Shown here: positions 36,487 to 48,044 of the stretch, in pieces
Layout of the letters: each line of letters opens with the position of its first letter
Position numbering within the stretch: the first letter of the stretch is position 1
DNA from: Ahaetulla prasina
Lineage: Eukaryota; Chordata; Lepidosauria; Squamata; Colubridae
Assembly (NCBI RefSeq): GCF_028640845.1
Contig: NC_080539.1
Span: 193,635,436-193,699,435, forward strand
Direction: 5' to 3'
DNA length: 64,000 nt
The notes under the pieces: model-generated
Seen by the model: only the letters and a program-made list of their open reading frames with translations
What the model was told of the DNA's origin: nothing
Database searches by the model: none
Made by a program: the position numbers and the translations under genes

Positions 36487-36782
36487 GGGGCGCGGTGGCT
36501 CAGGGGCTAGGACGTTGAGCTTGTTGATCGAAAAGTCGGCAGCTCATCGGTTCAAATCCCTAGTGCTGCCATGTAACGGGGTGAGCTCCCATTACTTGTC
36601 CCAGCTTCTGCCAACCTAGCAGTTCCGTGCGCCTTTGGCGTTGAGTCATGCCGGCCACATGACCACGGAGATGTCTTCAGACAGCACTGGCTCTTCGGCT
36701 TTGAAATGGAGATGAGCACCGCCCCCTAGAGTCAGCAACGACTAGCACTTATGTGCGAGGGGAACCTTTACCTTTACCTTTA
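36487..36782 (+). mobile_element. Sauria-type SINE
   Basis: A tRNA-derived head has box A TGGCTCAGGGG (36496-36506) and box B GGTTCAAATCC (36549-36559). It is followed by the squamate Sauria SINE body: 'ggtgagctcccattacttgt', 'atgccggccacatgaccacg' and 'gcaccgccccctagagtc'. The tail is an ACCTTT-type repeat. Perfect 10-bp duplications ATATCTATTG flank it (36477-36486 and 36783-36792). Compared with the Sauria SINE consensus as I recall it, a segment between 'cctagcagttc' and 'cgtgcgcctttgg' appears deleted. Sauria SINEs are thought to be moved by BovB-type LINEs. Confidence 0.93.
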
Positions 36783-36792
36783 ATATCTATTG

Positions 36793-37795
36793 ACATCTAA
36801 AAGAATCATTGAAAATAAAGTTTTTCCCATAATAATATTTCTTTCAGTGAACTAATCAGTAGATATCAATGCAACACATACTTAAGGAAGGTTACCTCTT
36901 TAATAATAACAATATAAGAGAAGAAGGAAGGAGAACGTGAAGTCAGAACCACATGGATCTTGGCACACTTTTGATGTCAAGCCAGCATTTAAGCCCATGG
37001 GATCATCTGGCAGTCAGGTATCATTAGTCGACATCATCTCCCTCTTTCCATCTCCGCCATCTGTTTCCATCAATTCCATTTGTGTAAATTAACTCTCAGC
37101 ATGCCACCATTCTCACTCTTGTCTTGATTCTTCTTCTTGTGTCCTACAGTTTTTCTCTTAGGACAGATACAGTGATCTATATTTAAGATGTTTCCTGAAA
37201 TCTTTAATGAATTTGTTTTGCCCCTTAGGTATCCTATGGCATCAGTCTCATTGAGCAAGCAAGCCCAGTGTGACTGGCTGGTACTATAAGATAGCAGCAA
37301 AGATTTCATTGCTTCTTTATTTTGCAAGTCCACATCAGTCTTTTTCCAGCCTGTGGCTGTGTTGTGCCTCTTACATTTCCTTCCTTTTATTGTTTATAGT
37401 TCATCCTTAAAAAGTATATAGTGTCCTCTTCCACGCCAGGCTGATAGTTTTCAAAAGTAGACTTAGGAGTGGAGATACAGCAAGGCACAGGAAAAGCTAG
37501 GCTGAAGGGCTTTCCAAGCACCCAGACACCGCAAAGCCTCTACTTTCTCCAGAAGATCACGAGGCTTTGAACTGAGTGTTTGAACTGCACTGCCATTGTA
37601 GGAAGCCTGTCCGGTTCTTGGGGAGGTGACTACAGGAGACTGACATAGTCCCTACTTAGTTCTAAATTTGAGAGGTGGTTTTCTCAGAACTTTCCAATAG
37701 AATTCCCCCCCCCCTCGCAATAGAATTTATTCTCATTCAGCCTGCTGTCATAACCTTCCACCAGCAAGGGTCAGTTTTCCTCTCTGCTGGGCTCA
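36793..37795. other. intronic sequence, nothing recognised
   Basis: About 1 kb between the Sauria SINE and the solo LTR. No repeat family recognised. The open frame at 37070-37333 is unpatterned. Confidence 0.55.
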
Positions 37796-37800
37796 GTAAG

Positions 37801-38014
37801 TGTTGGATTGGGCGATGGAAGAGACAGGACCCAGCTCTAACAGTAACAACAGCTCTTTATTAATAGATTGGTACAACCCAGCAACCGGCTCGTCTGACTG
37901 CTTGCTCTTTTATAGGAAGCTGTCAGATGGGTCAGCCAATGAGGTTTGAGTATTTTCCTACCGGTTTGGCGGACCTGAGTGGAGCCTGTGCTTACTCCTA
38001 CTTAGTATGTAACA
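37801..38014 (-). mobile_element. solo LTR of an endogenous retrovirus-like element
   Basis: A 214-bp unit opening TGTTGGATTG and closing ATGTAACA, so both ends have the canonical TG...CA form on either strand. It is flanked by perfect 5-bp duplications GTAAG (37796-37800 and 38015-38019). On the minus strand it holds a TATA box, CCTATAAAAG (37907-37916), and an AATAAA signal (37857-37862) about 45 bp downstream, in the order expected for U3-R-U5. No internal retroviral sequence is present, so the body was probably lost by LTR-LTR recombination. Family unknown; it could be an LTR retrotransposon rather than a retrovirus. Confidence 0.8.
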
Positions 38015-38224
38015 GTAAGAAAAAAGAACTTCCCACACTGTGATTTTTTTTTTAGTGCAGTCTCCCCTTTTCTGGCTCTCCAGACTCTGAATCCTCTCTG
38101 CGGCCACCTGCTGTCAGACACATAGTCCACATTGGTTGAGCTGTTAATCAGCCTGGCATTCTTGGCAAAAAGTCTTGGGTCTTCCCTCCTTTACTGGGAG
38201 GGAAGTAAAGGAGTCTGTACTGAA

Positions 38225-39025
38225 CATTGGGTGCTATCTAACAAAATGAAATTCAACAGTGAAAAAAGTAAGGTTCTACATTTAGGCAAAAAAACAAAAC
38301 AAAATGCACAGGTACCATTTATCTGGTACCTTGCTCAGTAGTAGTAACTGTGAGAGGGATCCTGGAGTCCTAGTGGACAACTATTTAGATATGAGCCAGC
38401 AGTGTGCAGCAGCTGCCAAAAAAGCCAACACAGTTCTGGGCTGCATAAACAGAGGGATAGAATCAAGAACACATGAAGTGTTAATACCACTTTATAATGC
38501 CTTGGTAAGGCCACACTTGGAATATTGTATTCAGTTTTGGTCGCCACGATGTAAAAAAGATGTTGAGACTCTAGAAAGAGTGCAGAGAAGAGCAACAAAG
38601 AAGATTAGGGGACTGGAGGCTAAAACATATGAAGAACAGTTGCAGGAACTTGGTATGCCTAGTTTAATGAAAAGAAGGACTAGGGGAGACATGATAGCAG
38701 TGTTCCAATATCTCAGGGGTTGCCACAAAGAAGAGGGAGTCGGGCTGTTCTCCAAAGCACCTGAGGGTAGAACAAGAAGCAATGGGTGGAAATTGATCAA
38801 GGAAAGAAGCAACTTAGAACTAAGGAGAAATTTCCTGACAGTTAGAACAATTAATCAGTGGAACGACTTGCCTGCAGAAGTTGTGAATGCTCCAACACAG
38901 GAATTTTTTAAGAAAATGTTGGATAGCCATTTGTCTGAAATAGTGTAGGGTTTCCTGCCTGGGCAGGGGGTTGGACTAGAAGACCTCCAAGGTCCCTTCC
39001 AACTCTGTTGTTATTACTATTATTA
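38225..39025 (+). mobile_element. CR1 LINE 3' end
   Basis: This is the best-preserved CR1 copy in the window. It ends with the CR1 3' terminus 'ggactagaagacctccaagg' and then a TTA-rich tail. Its coding remnant is described at 38304-38948. A start upstream near 38225 is supported by '[18 protein letters not shown]' in another frame. It is 5'-truncated. Confidence 0.92.
38304..38948 (+). pseudogene. CR1 ORF2 C-terminal fragment (about 214 codons)
   Basis: Open frame from the CR1 reverse transcriptase thumb to the protein end. Words in order: [105 protein letters not shown]. The catalytic domain and the endonuclease are missing. The methionine that opens the frame is incidental. Staying open for 645 bp suggests a relatively recent insertion. 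Confidence 0.9.
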
Positions 39026-39641
39026 CTGCTTGCTCATAATTGTCTATATGTCAGTGGATGGAGGGTTGACTGTCCTGCTGGCTTCAAAAATTATTCCTTT
39101 CCTCTCCCACCCCCACCCCCACTACTCCCAAACTTGTTTTTCAGCTGTCTCTCAGCCCCTTTTTCAGAATTGGCTCCCTTCCCTTTCTATTTCTGCTGCC
39201 ACTACTTTGATTTTAGGGGGCAGGACCAGCTAAATTATCCCCTGGAGCTAGCAGGAAGAGATTATTTACCTCTTTCCAAAATCTGTTCCTCTACCATCTC
39301 TAAGAATACTATTTTCTACAATCCTATACTTTAGCTATACAGCTTATTATCTTTAACTTTTCCTGCATTGCATCAACTTTCCTGCAAACTACAAGGGACT
39401 ATTTATTTATTTATCATTTGACACATTCACATTACATTTCAATAAAAATGCAAAAGGTAAAAATACAGAATAGGAAATATAAAATCTAAAAATGTCATAA
39501 AACGTATGTCTAGATTATATATATACAATCTTCATTTATCACAGTCAGGAAATCAAGAGTCTCCATTATAGGCCCTATTTTGACACTCAGTCACTATATT
39601 GTTTTCCAGCCCCACAGTCGCAAATCAGTGATGGTGCTTCG
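39026..39641. other. intronic sequence, nothing certain
   Basis: About 620 bp. A TTTATTTATTTATCATTTGA patch at about 39402-39422 looks like a repeat tail but cannot be assigned. Confidence 0.5.
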
Positions 39642-39647
39642 CCCCAC

Positions 39648-39730
<83 letters not shown>
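39648..39730. repeat. (TTA)n microsatellite, about 27 units
   Basis: Uninterrupted TTA/ATT trinucleotide run of about 83 bp at the 3' end of an L2 copy. It yields artefactual poly-Tyr and poly-Asn open frames in the two strands. Confidence 0.97.
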
Positions 39731-40019
39731 TAAATTTTTATACCACCCTTCTCCCGAAGGACTCAGGGCGGTGTACAGCCAAGGATAAAAACAAAATATA
39801 TACAATTAAGATAACAATTAAAACAAAGCAAATTATAAAGGCTGATAGTTAAAAATTAGATTTAAAATTTTAAAATAGTAAGAAAACCCAATTAAAATCC
39901 AACACTAGTTATGCCAGTCCCACTTGAATGAATAAATGTGTTTTGAGCTCACGACGGAAGGTCCGAAGATCAGGCACTTGACGCAGGCCAGGGGGAAGTT
40001 CGTTCCAGAGCATCACTGC
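39651..40019 (-). mobile_element. L2 LINE 3' end with expanded TTA tail
   Basis: A long TTA run (39648-39730) is directly followed by ATACCACCCTTCTCCCGAAG and the L2 3' region, ending at 'gggggaagttcgttccagag'. The copy is bounded by the 9-bp duplication CCCCACTTA (39642-39650 and 40020-40028), which defines a complete, 5'-truncated insertion. The TTA run is therefore the expanded 3' tail of this element. Confidence 0.9.
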
Positions 40020-40028
40020 CCCCACTTA

Positions 40029-40764
40029 TAAAGGGGATCTGTGCATTTATCTGTCTATGTGAATTTGGTTCAGTATTGCCCATATTGCATGGGGCTGGTC
40101 AAATCCAGGAAGTTTTTTCCAAGATGCAAGGCACACTTTAACATGGGAGGTGGGGATTTCTATCCAGTATTGTTTTCACACATTGTGTATGTTAAAACCA
40201 TCTTCAACAAGTATTTTAGCAGTAGAAATAGCTGAGTGTCTAGATCTCAATCTATTTCACTTCCGCAGGCTACATCATTCAATATTGGCAACTGGGAGTT
40301 ATCAATAGTCTTCAAGTATTCTTTTGGGAGAGCACTTTTTTTTCTTACTTCTGGGGGCAGTATATGACTCAAAAAGGCTGCCAATATGTGGAAGTAGTGG
40401 TAATGATGCACATTGACTCATCCAATTGTTTATCAATCCTATTTATATATGGACTTTTAAGCCATCCTGAGGCACAATACTCTGTTGCTAAATAAACCAA
40501 GTTGAGTACAGACATTCACAGTGAAAAATTACCTGACTTATGCTTGCTGGCAGAACTTTCTCTGATATCAGTGTTCCTAAATTACTAAACAATGGATGAC
40601 CACAAGGTATATTGCCAATATGCCTCAAGCAAAGGCCAGGAAGTTTGACTGTGTAGATGATTAGGCTTTAGCCACCCAGCATAAATCCTTTGGGACAACT
40701 GAGGATGTCCTCACTTCCAACTTACTAGATAATACTAGATAAGTATTTTCATAAATAGATACTA
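40029..40764. other. intronic sequence, possibly part of a LINE remnant
   Basis: No confident element. It precedes a reverse transcriptase remnant at 40765 and may include its degraded upstream portion. Confidence 0.4.
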
Positions 40765-41090
40765 ATCCAACAAAAATGGAAGTAACATGCTTCCATCTTT
40801 GCAATAGATTAGCGGGCAGAGAGCTTAATGTACAATTCAAGGGAAACCGACTGAATCACAATAAGTATCCTAAATATCTTGGGGTTACCCTGGACAGGAC
40901 ATTTCCCTATAAAGACAAAGACTACTGACAAACTGAGAAGTAGAAATAACATCTTACATAAATTGTGCAGTACTAGCTGGGGTTTGGCAACACCAGGGAC
41001 TAGTGATTATTTCTCTTTAAAAATAAAACTAGAGAGAGCATACTTCTTTTTCCTGCCTGCCCATTATGATCATGATTTGAAATAAATTAC
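40765..41090 (+). pseudogene. non-LTR retrotransposon fragment, clade uncertain
   Basis: Across frames the plus strand reads KMEVTCFHLCNRLAGRELNV, YPKYLGVTLDRTF and RSRNNILHKLCSTSWG. This order (K-x-V-x-x-F-H-L, then YLGVTLDRT, then RNNIL.KL..T.WG) is the thumb region of a non-LTR reverse transcriptase. It differs from the CR1, L2 and L1 forms in this window. The wording resembles I-group/Vingi-like LINEs, but I cannot place it firmly. Stops and frameshifts show it is dead. Confidence 0.65.
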
Positions 41091-41730
41091 TGTGCAGTTA
41101 CTCTGAAGAAAACAAAGTCAGGAAATAGAATAGCATAGTAAGTAAAGTATATCTTTAAAACATTACTTTAACACATATTAATGCTATTTCATGTTTCTAA
41201 AGCTATTTTCTTAACCCCTCTTTCCCTTTCTTGCTATAGTACAAGGATGGGTAACTAGTTGAGATTTTTTCAACAGTAGCTTTCAGAAACCCTAGCTAAA
41301 CTAAAATATATATATACCATAATCCAAAATGTCTAGAGGGCACAGAGTTCCTATGTCTGATTTTGCACAACATTATTACAATATAAAAAGTGAAATGTTT
41401 TGAACTATCCATTAAAAATATAGTCTTGCCTTAGGATTTTCTCTGTATATTTACATATTAAGTTATATTTCCATAGCTGTTAGAAAGCCCCAGATATACC
41501 CCAGATGCATATTCTAAGACTCATCTTGTACTTGAAAATCCTTTTTGCTTGAATATATTCCCTAGAAAAGTTATCGAGTACTTGAATTTTAGAATGCTGG
41601 AGTCAGGCCATATTTCAGTGATAACATGTTTGCTGTGTAAGAAGTTCACACAAGCTTATTCCTTTTTTTGCCACAAAAGTATTGCAGAAAATGCTTAGGT
41701 TGTTAATTATTGTGGACAGTAGATATCGGA
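41091..41730. other. intronic sequence, nothing recognised
   Basis: About 640 bp of AT-rich intron without recognised repeat or exon. Confidence 0.55.
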
Positions 41731-41865
41731 ATGTTTGTAGAGATTCTCAGTCATCCAGGTCATGGTTATCCCAAAGCTGAAGAAACTTCCTGATGAGAAG
41801 CAAAACGTCTTCAAAGAAAAACAGCAACAAAATCCAGTTGCTTCTTAAAAAGGGGATAAAGAGCT
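41731..41865 (+). repeat. dispersed repeat, 'GATGAGAAGCAAAACGTC' family
   Basis: Contains 'attctcagtcatccaggtca', then 'gctgaagaaacttcctgatg' and 'agaagcaaaacgtcttcaaa'. The last two blocks recur at about 50232-50280. It looks like the 3' end of a dispersed retroelement; Penelope-like is a guess. No coding frame here. Confidence 0.6.
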
Positions 41866-42646
41866 GAACCTGAATCTGTTGGTTTACTTTCCTGAGTTGA
41901 GTTCTTTCCAGACATTTCTTATTCTATCATTCTTGCTGCTTATATCTTACATTCTTAATTAGCATTCCATGATTTAGGCTCTTGATGTTTTCCTGGAAAG
42001 AAGAGAAGTAGAAATGAGAGAGAATAATTCTGGAAAGCATTTCTTATTGGATGCCAATAGTTTTATCATTCTGACATGATTTGTGCTGATATGCATTAGA
42101 TAGTTCTGTCATATACACTTGGTTTTATAGGTACCTTAGTTACATTTCTGCTATTAACAAAACTATATTGGAATTATTTTCAGAGTATAATTTGGTGTCA
42201 GAGAGCATATACTGGATTTCTTTCAGAGCAAACTAGGGTGAACGTCTCTAAAAAGATAAAATTCTAAACTGAATTCTTCTGAAGGCTTCTGAGCAGTTTC
42301 AGAGGGATTCAGCAGTAGGCTATATGTCTGCAAAAATGAATACATTTCTCCCCAAGCAGTTTATCTATTGAAAATACCAAGGAGAGGAGAGGGGAGAGAG
42401 AAAGTTGCTTTGAGGCTGACATAACTCAAGCTCCAAAAACTTTTACTAAGGCTCTTCAGTGCTGGAGCTCAGATAAAGAACCAATGTTCATTTGTAAAGG
42501 AACTGCAATATTTAGAGGTGAGTTCTCTTTTTACCAACAAGGTAATGGCTATAATAATTTATGTTGGCAGAAGAAGTTTTGTTGGATATGTTATGTATCC
42601 ATGACATTAAACGGTACCCCAGTTTCAGTGGATTATTTTTTTTTTT
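41866..42646. other. intronic sequence, nothing recognised
   Basis: About 780 bp with a GA-rich patch at about 42381-42403; no recognised element. Confidence 0.55.
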
Positions 42647-42893
42647 GTTTACATTTATACCCCGCCCTTCTCTGAAGACTCAGGGCGGCTTACAGTGTAT
42701 AAGGCAATAGTCTCATTCTATTTTGTATATTTTTTACAAAGTCAACTTATTGCCCCCACAACAATCTGGGTCCTCATTTTACCTACCTTATAAAGGATGG
42801 AAGGCTGAGTCAACCTTGGGCCGGGCTCGAACCTGCAGTAATTGCAGGCTACTGTGTTCTTAATAACAGGCTTTACCAGCGTGAGCTAAACTG
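42647..42893 (-). mobile_element. tRNA-derived SINE with L2-like tail
   Basis: Reverse complement of the SINE at 16044-16302. Plus-strand view: 'ATACCCCGCCCTTCTCTGAAG' tail, 'caatagtctcattctatttt' body, and 'ggccgggctcgaacctgcag' (complement of box B). It ends at 'gtgagctaaactggcc', the complement of box A and the head. The two copies match closely over about 250 bp. No clear target duplication. Confidence 0.88.
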
Positions 42894-43263
42894 GCCTTGA
42901 ATATTGAAGAGATTATGTAAAAACGTATCATTTGCTAGAATAAAACAACTCTTCTAAGAGGCAGTTTTGTATTCCTGATTAGACTCAGTCTAATTTTGTT
43001 CGTCCAGGTTATACTACTCGTATTATTAGTGAATGTATAGCTTTTTTGTGCCCATGGGAAATAATATGTCCTTTATAAAAGATTTAAATCTGTGCTTTAC
43101 TGACATTGGATGTGACTTGAATTCAGGAAAGATTCAGTTGGAAGTGGTTTGGGTATTTGAGTCTAGTTATTCGTTGAAGGTTCAGAATATAATCACTTCC
43201 AAACTTCAAAGGGTTATTATTGTTTCAACTTTAGTGGCTGATTTAAACCACAAACGTATGCTG

Positions 43264-43265
<2 letters not shown>
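42894..43265. other. intronic sequence, nothing recognised
   Basis: About 370 bp. The open frame at 43033-43341 runs into the TATC microsatellite and has no recognisable pattern. Confidence 0.55.

Positions 43266-43336
<71 letters not shown>
43266..43336. repeat. (TATC)n microsatellite, about 17 units
   Basis: Almost uninterrupted tetranucleotide run of about 70 bp. It directly abuts the 3' end of a minus-strand LINE remnant that starts at 43338, the position a LINE tail would occupy. Confidence 0.97.
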
Positions 43337-43337
43337 C

Positions 43338-44100
43338 ATAAGTTTATGCTGCCACAATCAAAAATTACTCCCAGTGGCTCACATAAAAATACAATATAAA
43401 ACAAGTCTCATATTAAAATTCAAAATGCAACACTGAGACAAATAAAGAGAATAAAAGATGGCAACAGGAAGATTCTCTGAAAAACTCCAGTCTTTAGAAA
43501 CTTGTGAAAAACCAACAAAGAGGGAGCCAGACTGATCTTCACCAGGAAGCTATTCCACAATATTGGTGCTGCAACAGAAAAGCAGGAGTTCGTTTCTTTA
43601 GTTCCCATAACTCCTAAAGTGTGGGTCTTGCAGTGGTTTCTAGCCAGTTTCTTCCGGTTATATCTAGTTGGACAGGCCAAAGTTTGATGGAATAGGTGGT
43701 ACTAAATGTAATCAAATGCCAAGCCATGAAGGGTTTCATAGGTAAATTAGCCTCTTAAATTGTACGCAGAAACCAGTTTTGCAGGGCCCACAAAACTGAT
43801 GTTGTGTGCTCCCAAAGTTGGGAGCTCAAAAATATGCTAGCTGCTTCATTTTTCAAATGGCACTTTTCAAATATTCTGTAAGGGCTTAGTCTTACATCTT
43901 CACTAGATCTAATCTAAAAGGGTGGCAAACAGGTAATGAATTATTGCTCCCATATCCTCCTGTCCAAGGTAGGGATGTAACTGTCACACCACTACATTTG
44001 GGCATAACCCCCTCTGGCCATGGTTTTCAGCAGCTATGATTAAGGATTAAATCTCTCCTTGTTCATTTTTGAGATTGTTTCCAATATATTTTTTAAATGA
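43338..44100 (-). mobile_element. L2-clade LINE remnant, old
   Basis: The minus-strand frame at 43420-43680 reads SVAAPILWNSFLVKISLAP followed by SLLVFHKFLKTGVF. This is the APxLWNSLP...LLKTxLF ending typical of L2-clade ORF2. Further upstream, 'aagccatgaagggtttcata' and 'ttaaattgtacgcagaaacc' match, with divergence, the equivalent region at 17640-17700. The 5' limit is approximate. Confidence 0.7.
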
Positions 44101-46656
44101 GGTAACTTTGATGCCAGAAAAGATACATAACTAAAAATCCAAGCACTTTTGGGAAATCCAGGATTGGTTGCAAATCCTCATGAGGTCCATTCATATGTTG
44201 ATTCCCTAAATTGACCCTTGTGGAATGAGTCCAACTGCTTCTTTAGGTTTGCTTAACTAGATTTCAGATGATCAAGGCATTCCCAGAGATATTAACAGTC
44301 ATCTTTAGAGACCAATTAAGCAATAATATTTTACGGACACAGGAAACAAAGCCAGATATTTTAGCCACAAGGAAAACAATCTAAAGCCATATTTGGACAG
44401 TTCTTAAATTAGGACAGTTCACATAGCAATAGCATTCAAGTTGTTAAATTCTTTAAAATTCTTTATCAGGCAAGTTGCTAAACAAAACCAAGAAAATGGG
44501 AAAAAGGTTAAGGGAGTTGAAGCTATATATTCTGTGCTTAGTCAAAATTTTCAATTGTTGTATGAGAATGTACATTTAGAAAGTGTACAATATCTCTTCC
44601 TCCAATACAGGACTGAAGAACTAAATCTGTATTCTTCAAATTATACTTGCGTTGCACACACATATCCAAACAAACAAAACAGAGATAACTGTGCTGGCTG
44701 TAACAAAAATTCCCAGTGCAGAAAACAAGACATTTAGGTGATATTTTGTAATAGTGGGTCAGCATCCTTTAAGGTCCAGCATTCATGAGATTGTTTAGGA
44801 AGAAGTTGTGTAGATTCATTCTCTCGAAAGATTAGTAAGTGAATTTAAATCTTTTAGCAGTTAGTAAAGGTTTGGACCAGAAGAAATATAGAAGAATATA
44901 CTGCACAGCTGTGATTTTTTCTTCATATATATTTCAGGAATATTTCATATCACTTTCCTCTTAAAGATTATAACCTGCATACATCTTCATTTAGGGAGGG
45001 AGGGAAGAGGGGAGAGAGAAAGAGAGATGTGTATGTATGTGTATTCTGTGTAATCTGATTATTACAAATACCTCATAAAACAAGCAGATTTATTATAAAT
45101 GAAAGTTTCAAGGATACCTGAAAGATAAGGTGGAGCCAAAGTTGTATGTTGCCAATCTATCCAGAACATAGCAATGTTTTTTCTTTTCTTTTTAATTAAT
45201 GAAAATTAATTGAAGGTAACGAGAATATTGACCCAAGAGCATAATGTCTGACCAGTAGGTATTATGTGAAACATAAGGGAACTCAGCAGCTCTCAAAACC
45301 TCTGATAGTTCAAATTTCTTCAGAAATGCTCTGAAGCTGATGAAAAATGAATGTCTGCTACCCATCAAAGTAAAAGCAGCTTTTTGAAGAGCAGGAAAAG
45401 CAAATGAGATTAGATCGCTGATCTGTATACGACATATTCTTTTTTAAAGTCTTCTCTTGTGCTGATATATTGACTCTCCATTTTAGGATAAATGCTGAAT
45501 AATAATATTAGCTTCAAATTTATTTTGTGCTTGCGTACAATTATGTTGTTTATCAGATAATAAAATTGGAAAATTGTAGTTATCAAATATCCTTTCAAGG
45601 TACACCGTACTGGACTAAATAAAAGTTGCATAGTAATTATTCTAGATATTTATAATATGAGAGATAAGATAAATTATACCACTATCACATAAATATTTAG
45701 ATGGGGATCAAGAGAACTACTTCTAGCATAGAATCTTTAAGCATCACACCATTTTCATACATTAAACTGACTGCCTTTAGTGTCATTTTTTTTCTGAATT
45801 TTTATGCAGTTCTTTGGATCGAGCTATAGTCCTTTAATTATTGGGTCAAATACTAGCAATTTCAACAAAATTATCTTAATTTCAGGCAGATCCAAATTAA
45901 ATTTATGGCATGAGCATAAAATCCATTAAGATTACTGGCCCTGACATTCAAGCTATTGAATAGAAAAACATTAATTTTCACTGATGAGTGGGATTTGAGT
46001 TAATCATAACTAATATTTCATAGTATTTTGTCATCTCTGAGTAATGACAATAGTCAAAATCCGTTTCTTGTTTCTGGTGAATTTTGAGAAGAGTTTCTGA
46101 TGGTGGGTGTTCAGAAAATGTCTGTTTAGGACCTCCTAGCTGTCAACTGTGAAGCAGTAAGGAATTCCAGTTATAACCACTGCCCCTTGAACAATTATTA
46201 CCTTGATTCCAATTTTTTTCTAGTATCTCCATATTGAATACAGAAAGATGAAAAGGCAAATAACCCTTGTCACCTAGTGCCAAATTCAACAGCCAATGCC
46301 ATAAGACACTTGGCTACATTATACATTGTGATTTAGGACTGAGACAGAATATTCTTATTTTTTTCCCAGGATGTGCGATCTTATTCTGTTCTATTAGGGA
46401 AGGGTTTTTTTTCCAATTTTTATAAAATTGCTATTGTCCGCTTTTGATTCAATCTCATTTGGCCTCAGTAAAAAGTAAATTGGTTCCTGAATATTAGTAA
46501 CAAACTTTAGGATTTTTTTTTTACATTTTTACATTTGCTTTTAACTGAAATAATCTCACAGTATATAAAGGAATGTGGGAATAGCAAATCATGTCAAGAA
46601 TATTTTCTCATTCAGTGTGGTACTTTCTTTCTTTGTAGTTCTCCAGAAATACAATA
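44101..46656. other. intronic sequence; purine-rich patch
   Basis: About 2.5 kb, AT-rich. A G/A tract (44994-45027) followed by a TGTATG patch is the only low-complexity feature. No transposon or exon recognised; the open frame at 44441-44737 is unpatterned. Confidence 0.55.
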
Positions 46657-46658
46657 TA

Positions 46659-47061
46659 CAGATAGTCTTCGATTTACAACTGTTCATTTAGTGACCATTC
46701 TTAGTTACGATGGCACTGAAAAAAGTTGCTATGACCATTTTTCACAATTACAACCTTTGCAGCACCCCCATGGTCATGTGATCAAAATTCAGATGCTTGA
46801 CAACTGGTTCATACTTACGACCATTGTGTCATCCTGGGGCCATGCAATCACCTTTTGCAACCTTCCAACAAGCAAAGTCAATGGAGAAGCCAGAGTTACT
46901 TAACAACCATGTTACTAATTTATCAACTGCAGTGATTCACATAACAATTCACAACTGTGGCAAGAAATGTTGTAAAATTGGAATAAAACTCACTTAACAA
47001 ATGTCTCACTTAACAACAGAAATTTTGGACTCAATTGTAGCCATAAGTCGAGGACTATCTG
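46659..47061 (+). mobile_element. mariner-like MITE (403 bp)
   Basis: Starts CAGATAGTCTTCGATTTACA after TA and ends CATAAGTCGAGGACTATCTG before TA. The 20-bp termini are imperfect inverted repeats. The interior aligns over its length with the copy at 10081-10432 in the same orientation. No transposase frame; the open frame at 46535-46903 is an accident of the repeat. This is the best-preserved member of the group here. Confidence 0.82.
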
Positions 47062-47063
47062 TA

Positions 47064-48044
47064 CATATGTTCCAATAAAATGGAATCTGTGTAGCTCGGT
47101 GTTGAACTGTGGAATCCTTGGTGGTCTCTGAGCTTGGATATATGCTTGCAGAAGTAATTGATTCTGAATGTAGAAATATGAGGTTAGTGAATCAGTACTG
47201 AACACCTTGATAATCTCTCTGAAGCTCTTCTAAAATGTCATGCTTCACATCACTATATAACATCCCACTCTGAAGTATTGAGTGGGTGACACAGCTCCTT
47301 GTTCATTTCATCATTCTACTTAGGAGGTACAATCAATCTTTGAACAGGGTACTTAGGCATCAGTGCTTAGATCTTCTTAGATCCAGTCTTTGTGGTTCAC
47401 TTGCTTTAATCACTTTCTTGCTTCCTTCAGATACAAAACTAAGATGCCACTAAAAAATTTGTTCAGGAACCAAGAATGATAGATTGAACCAAACTGAGCC
47501 ATAGCCAGATCATTTAGAGAATCTGTGATGCATTCTTAGAAGTTAACTTTACAAGATAGTATAAAAAGTCAGCTGTCACAGCAAATCTAATTTTAAAATA
47601 TTAAATATGATATGACAGTAGGCTATTAGGATAAAAGGTACAGCAAATATAACATTCGTTCTGAAGTATTTTGGCAATGACTGTTTCAGATAGCCATTGA
47701 TTAATAAAATCATGACTGAAGTAATTTGAGGTGACTGCTTCCATTACAGCAATTGTACCATCAAAATTCAACATTTTTGAAGCAGTTGGTTAAAAGATCA
47801 GCTAATCATTCCAACAATGCATTTTGTACCTTTTAAAAATCATAGCTTTTATTGGAATATAATGACCTATTTTGGGATACTCACAGCTTGTAATATAACA
47901 GATGTTTTCTCACATACATCTTAAAGTAGGCTTTTGTCACAGTATCTTCATATTTCCTTATTTAACTTCCCCCTTATTTCAGTTTACCCATAATCCTTGC
48001 CCCTGCTCATTCAGGAATCCAGAAGTTCATTAAATTAATATACA
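47064..48044. other. intronic sequence, nothing recognised
   Basis: About 1 kb, AT-rich, no recognised element. Confidence 0.55.

Noticed and set aside
36487..36570. Possible tRNA gene in the Sauria SINE head
   Set aside because: The head is tRNA-derived but is followed by the SINE body and tail and flanked by a 10-bp duplication, so it is a retroposon.
39580..39852. Poly-Tyr and poly-Asn open frames
   Set aside because: They are translations of the TTA microsatellite at the L2 3' end.
41777..41815. Hammerhead-ribozyme-like string CTGATGAG...AAAACGTC
   Set aside because: The core words resemble a hammerhead, but the helices needed between them are missing. The related copy at 50232 has TGGATGAG and AAAACATC, so the core is not conserved.
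43266..43336. CRISPR-like regular repeat
   Set aside because: It is a simple tetranucleotide run without spacers, in a vertebrate intron.
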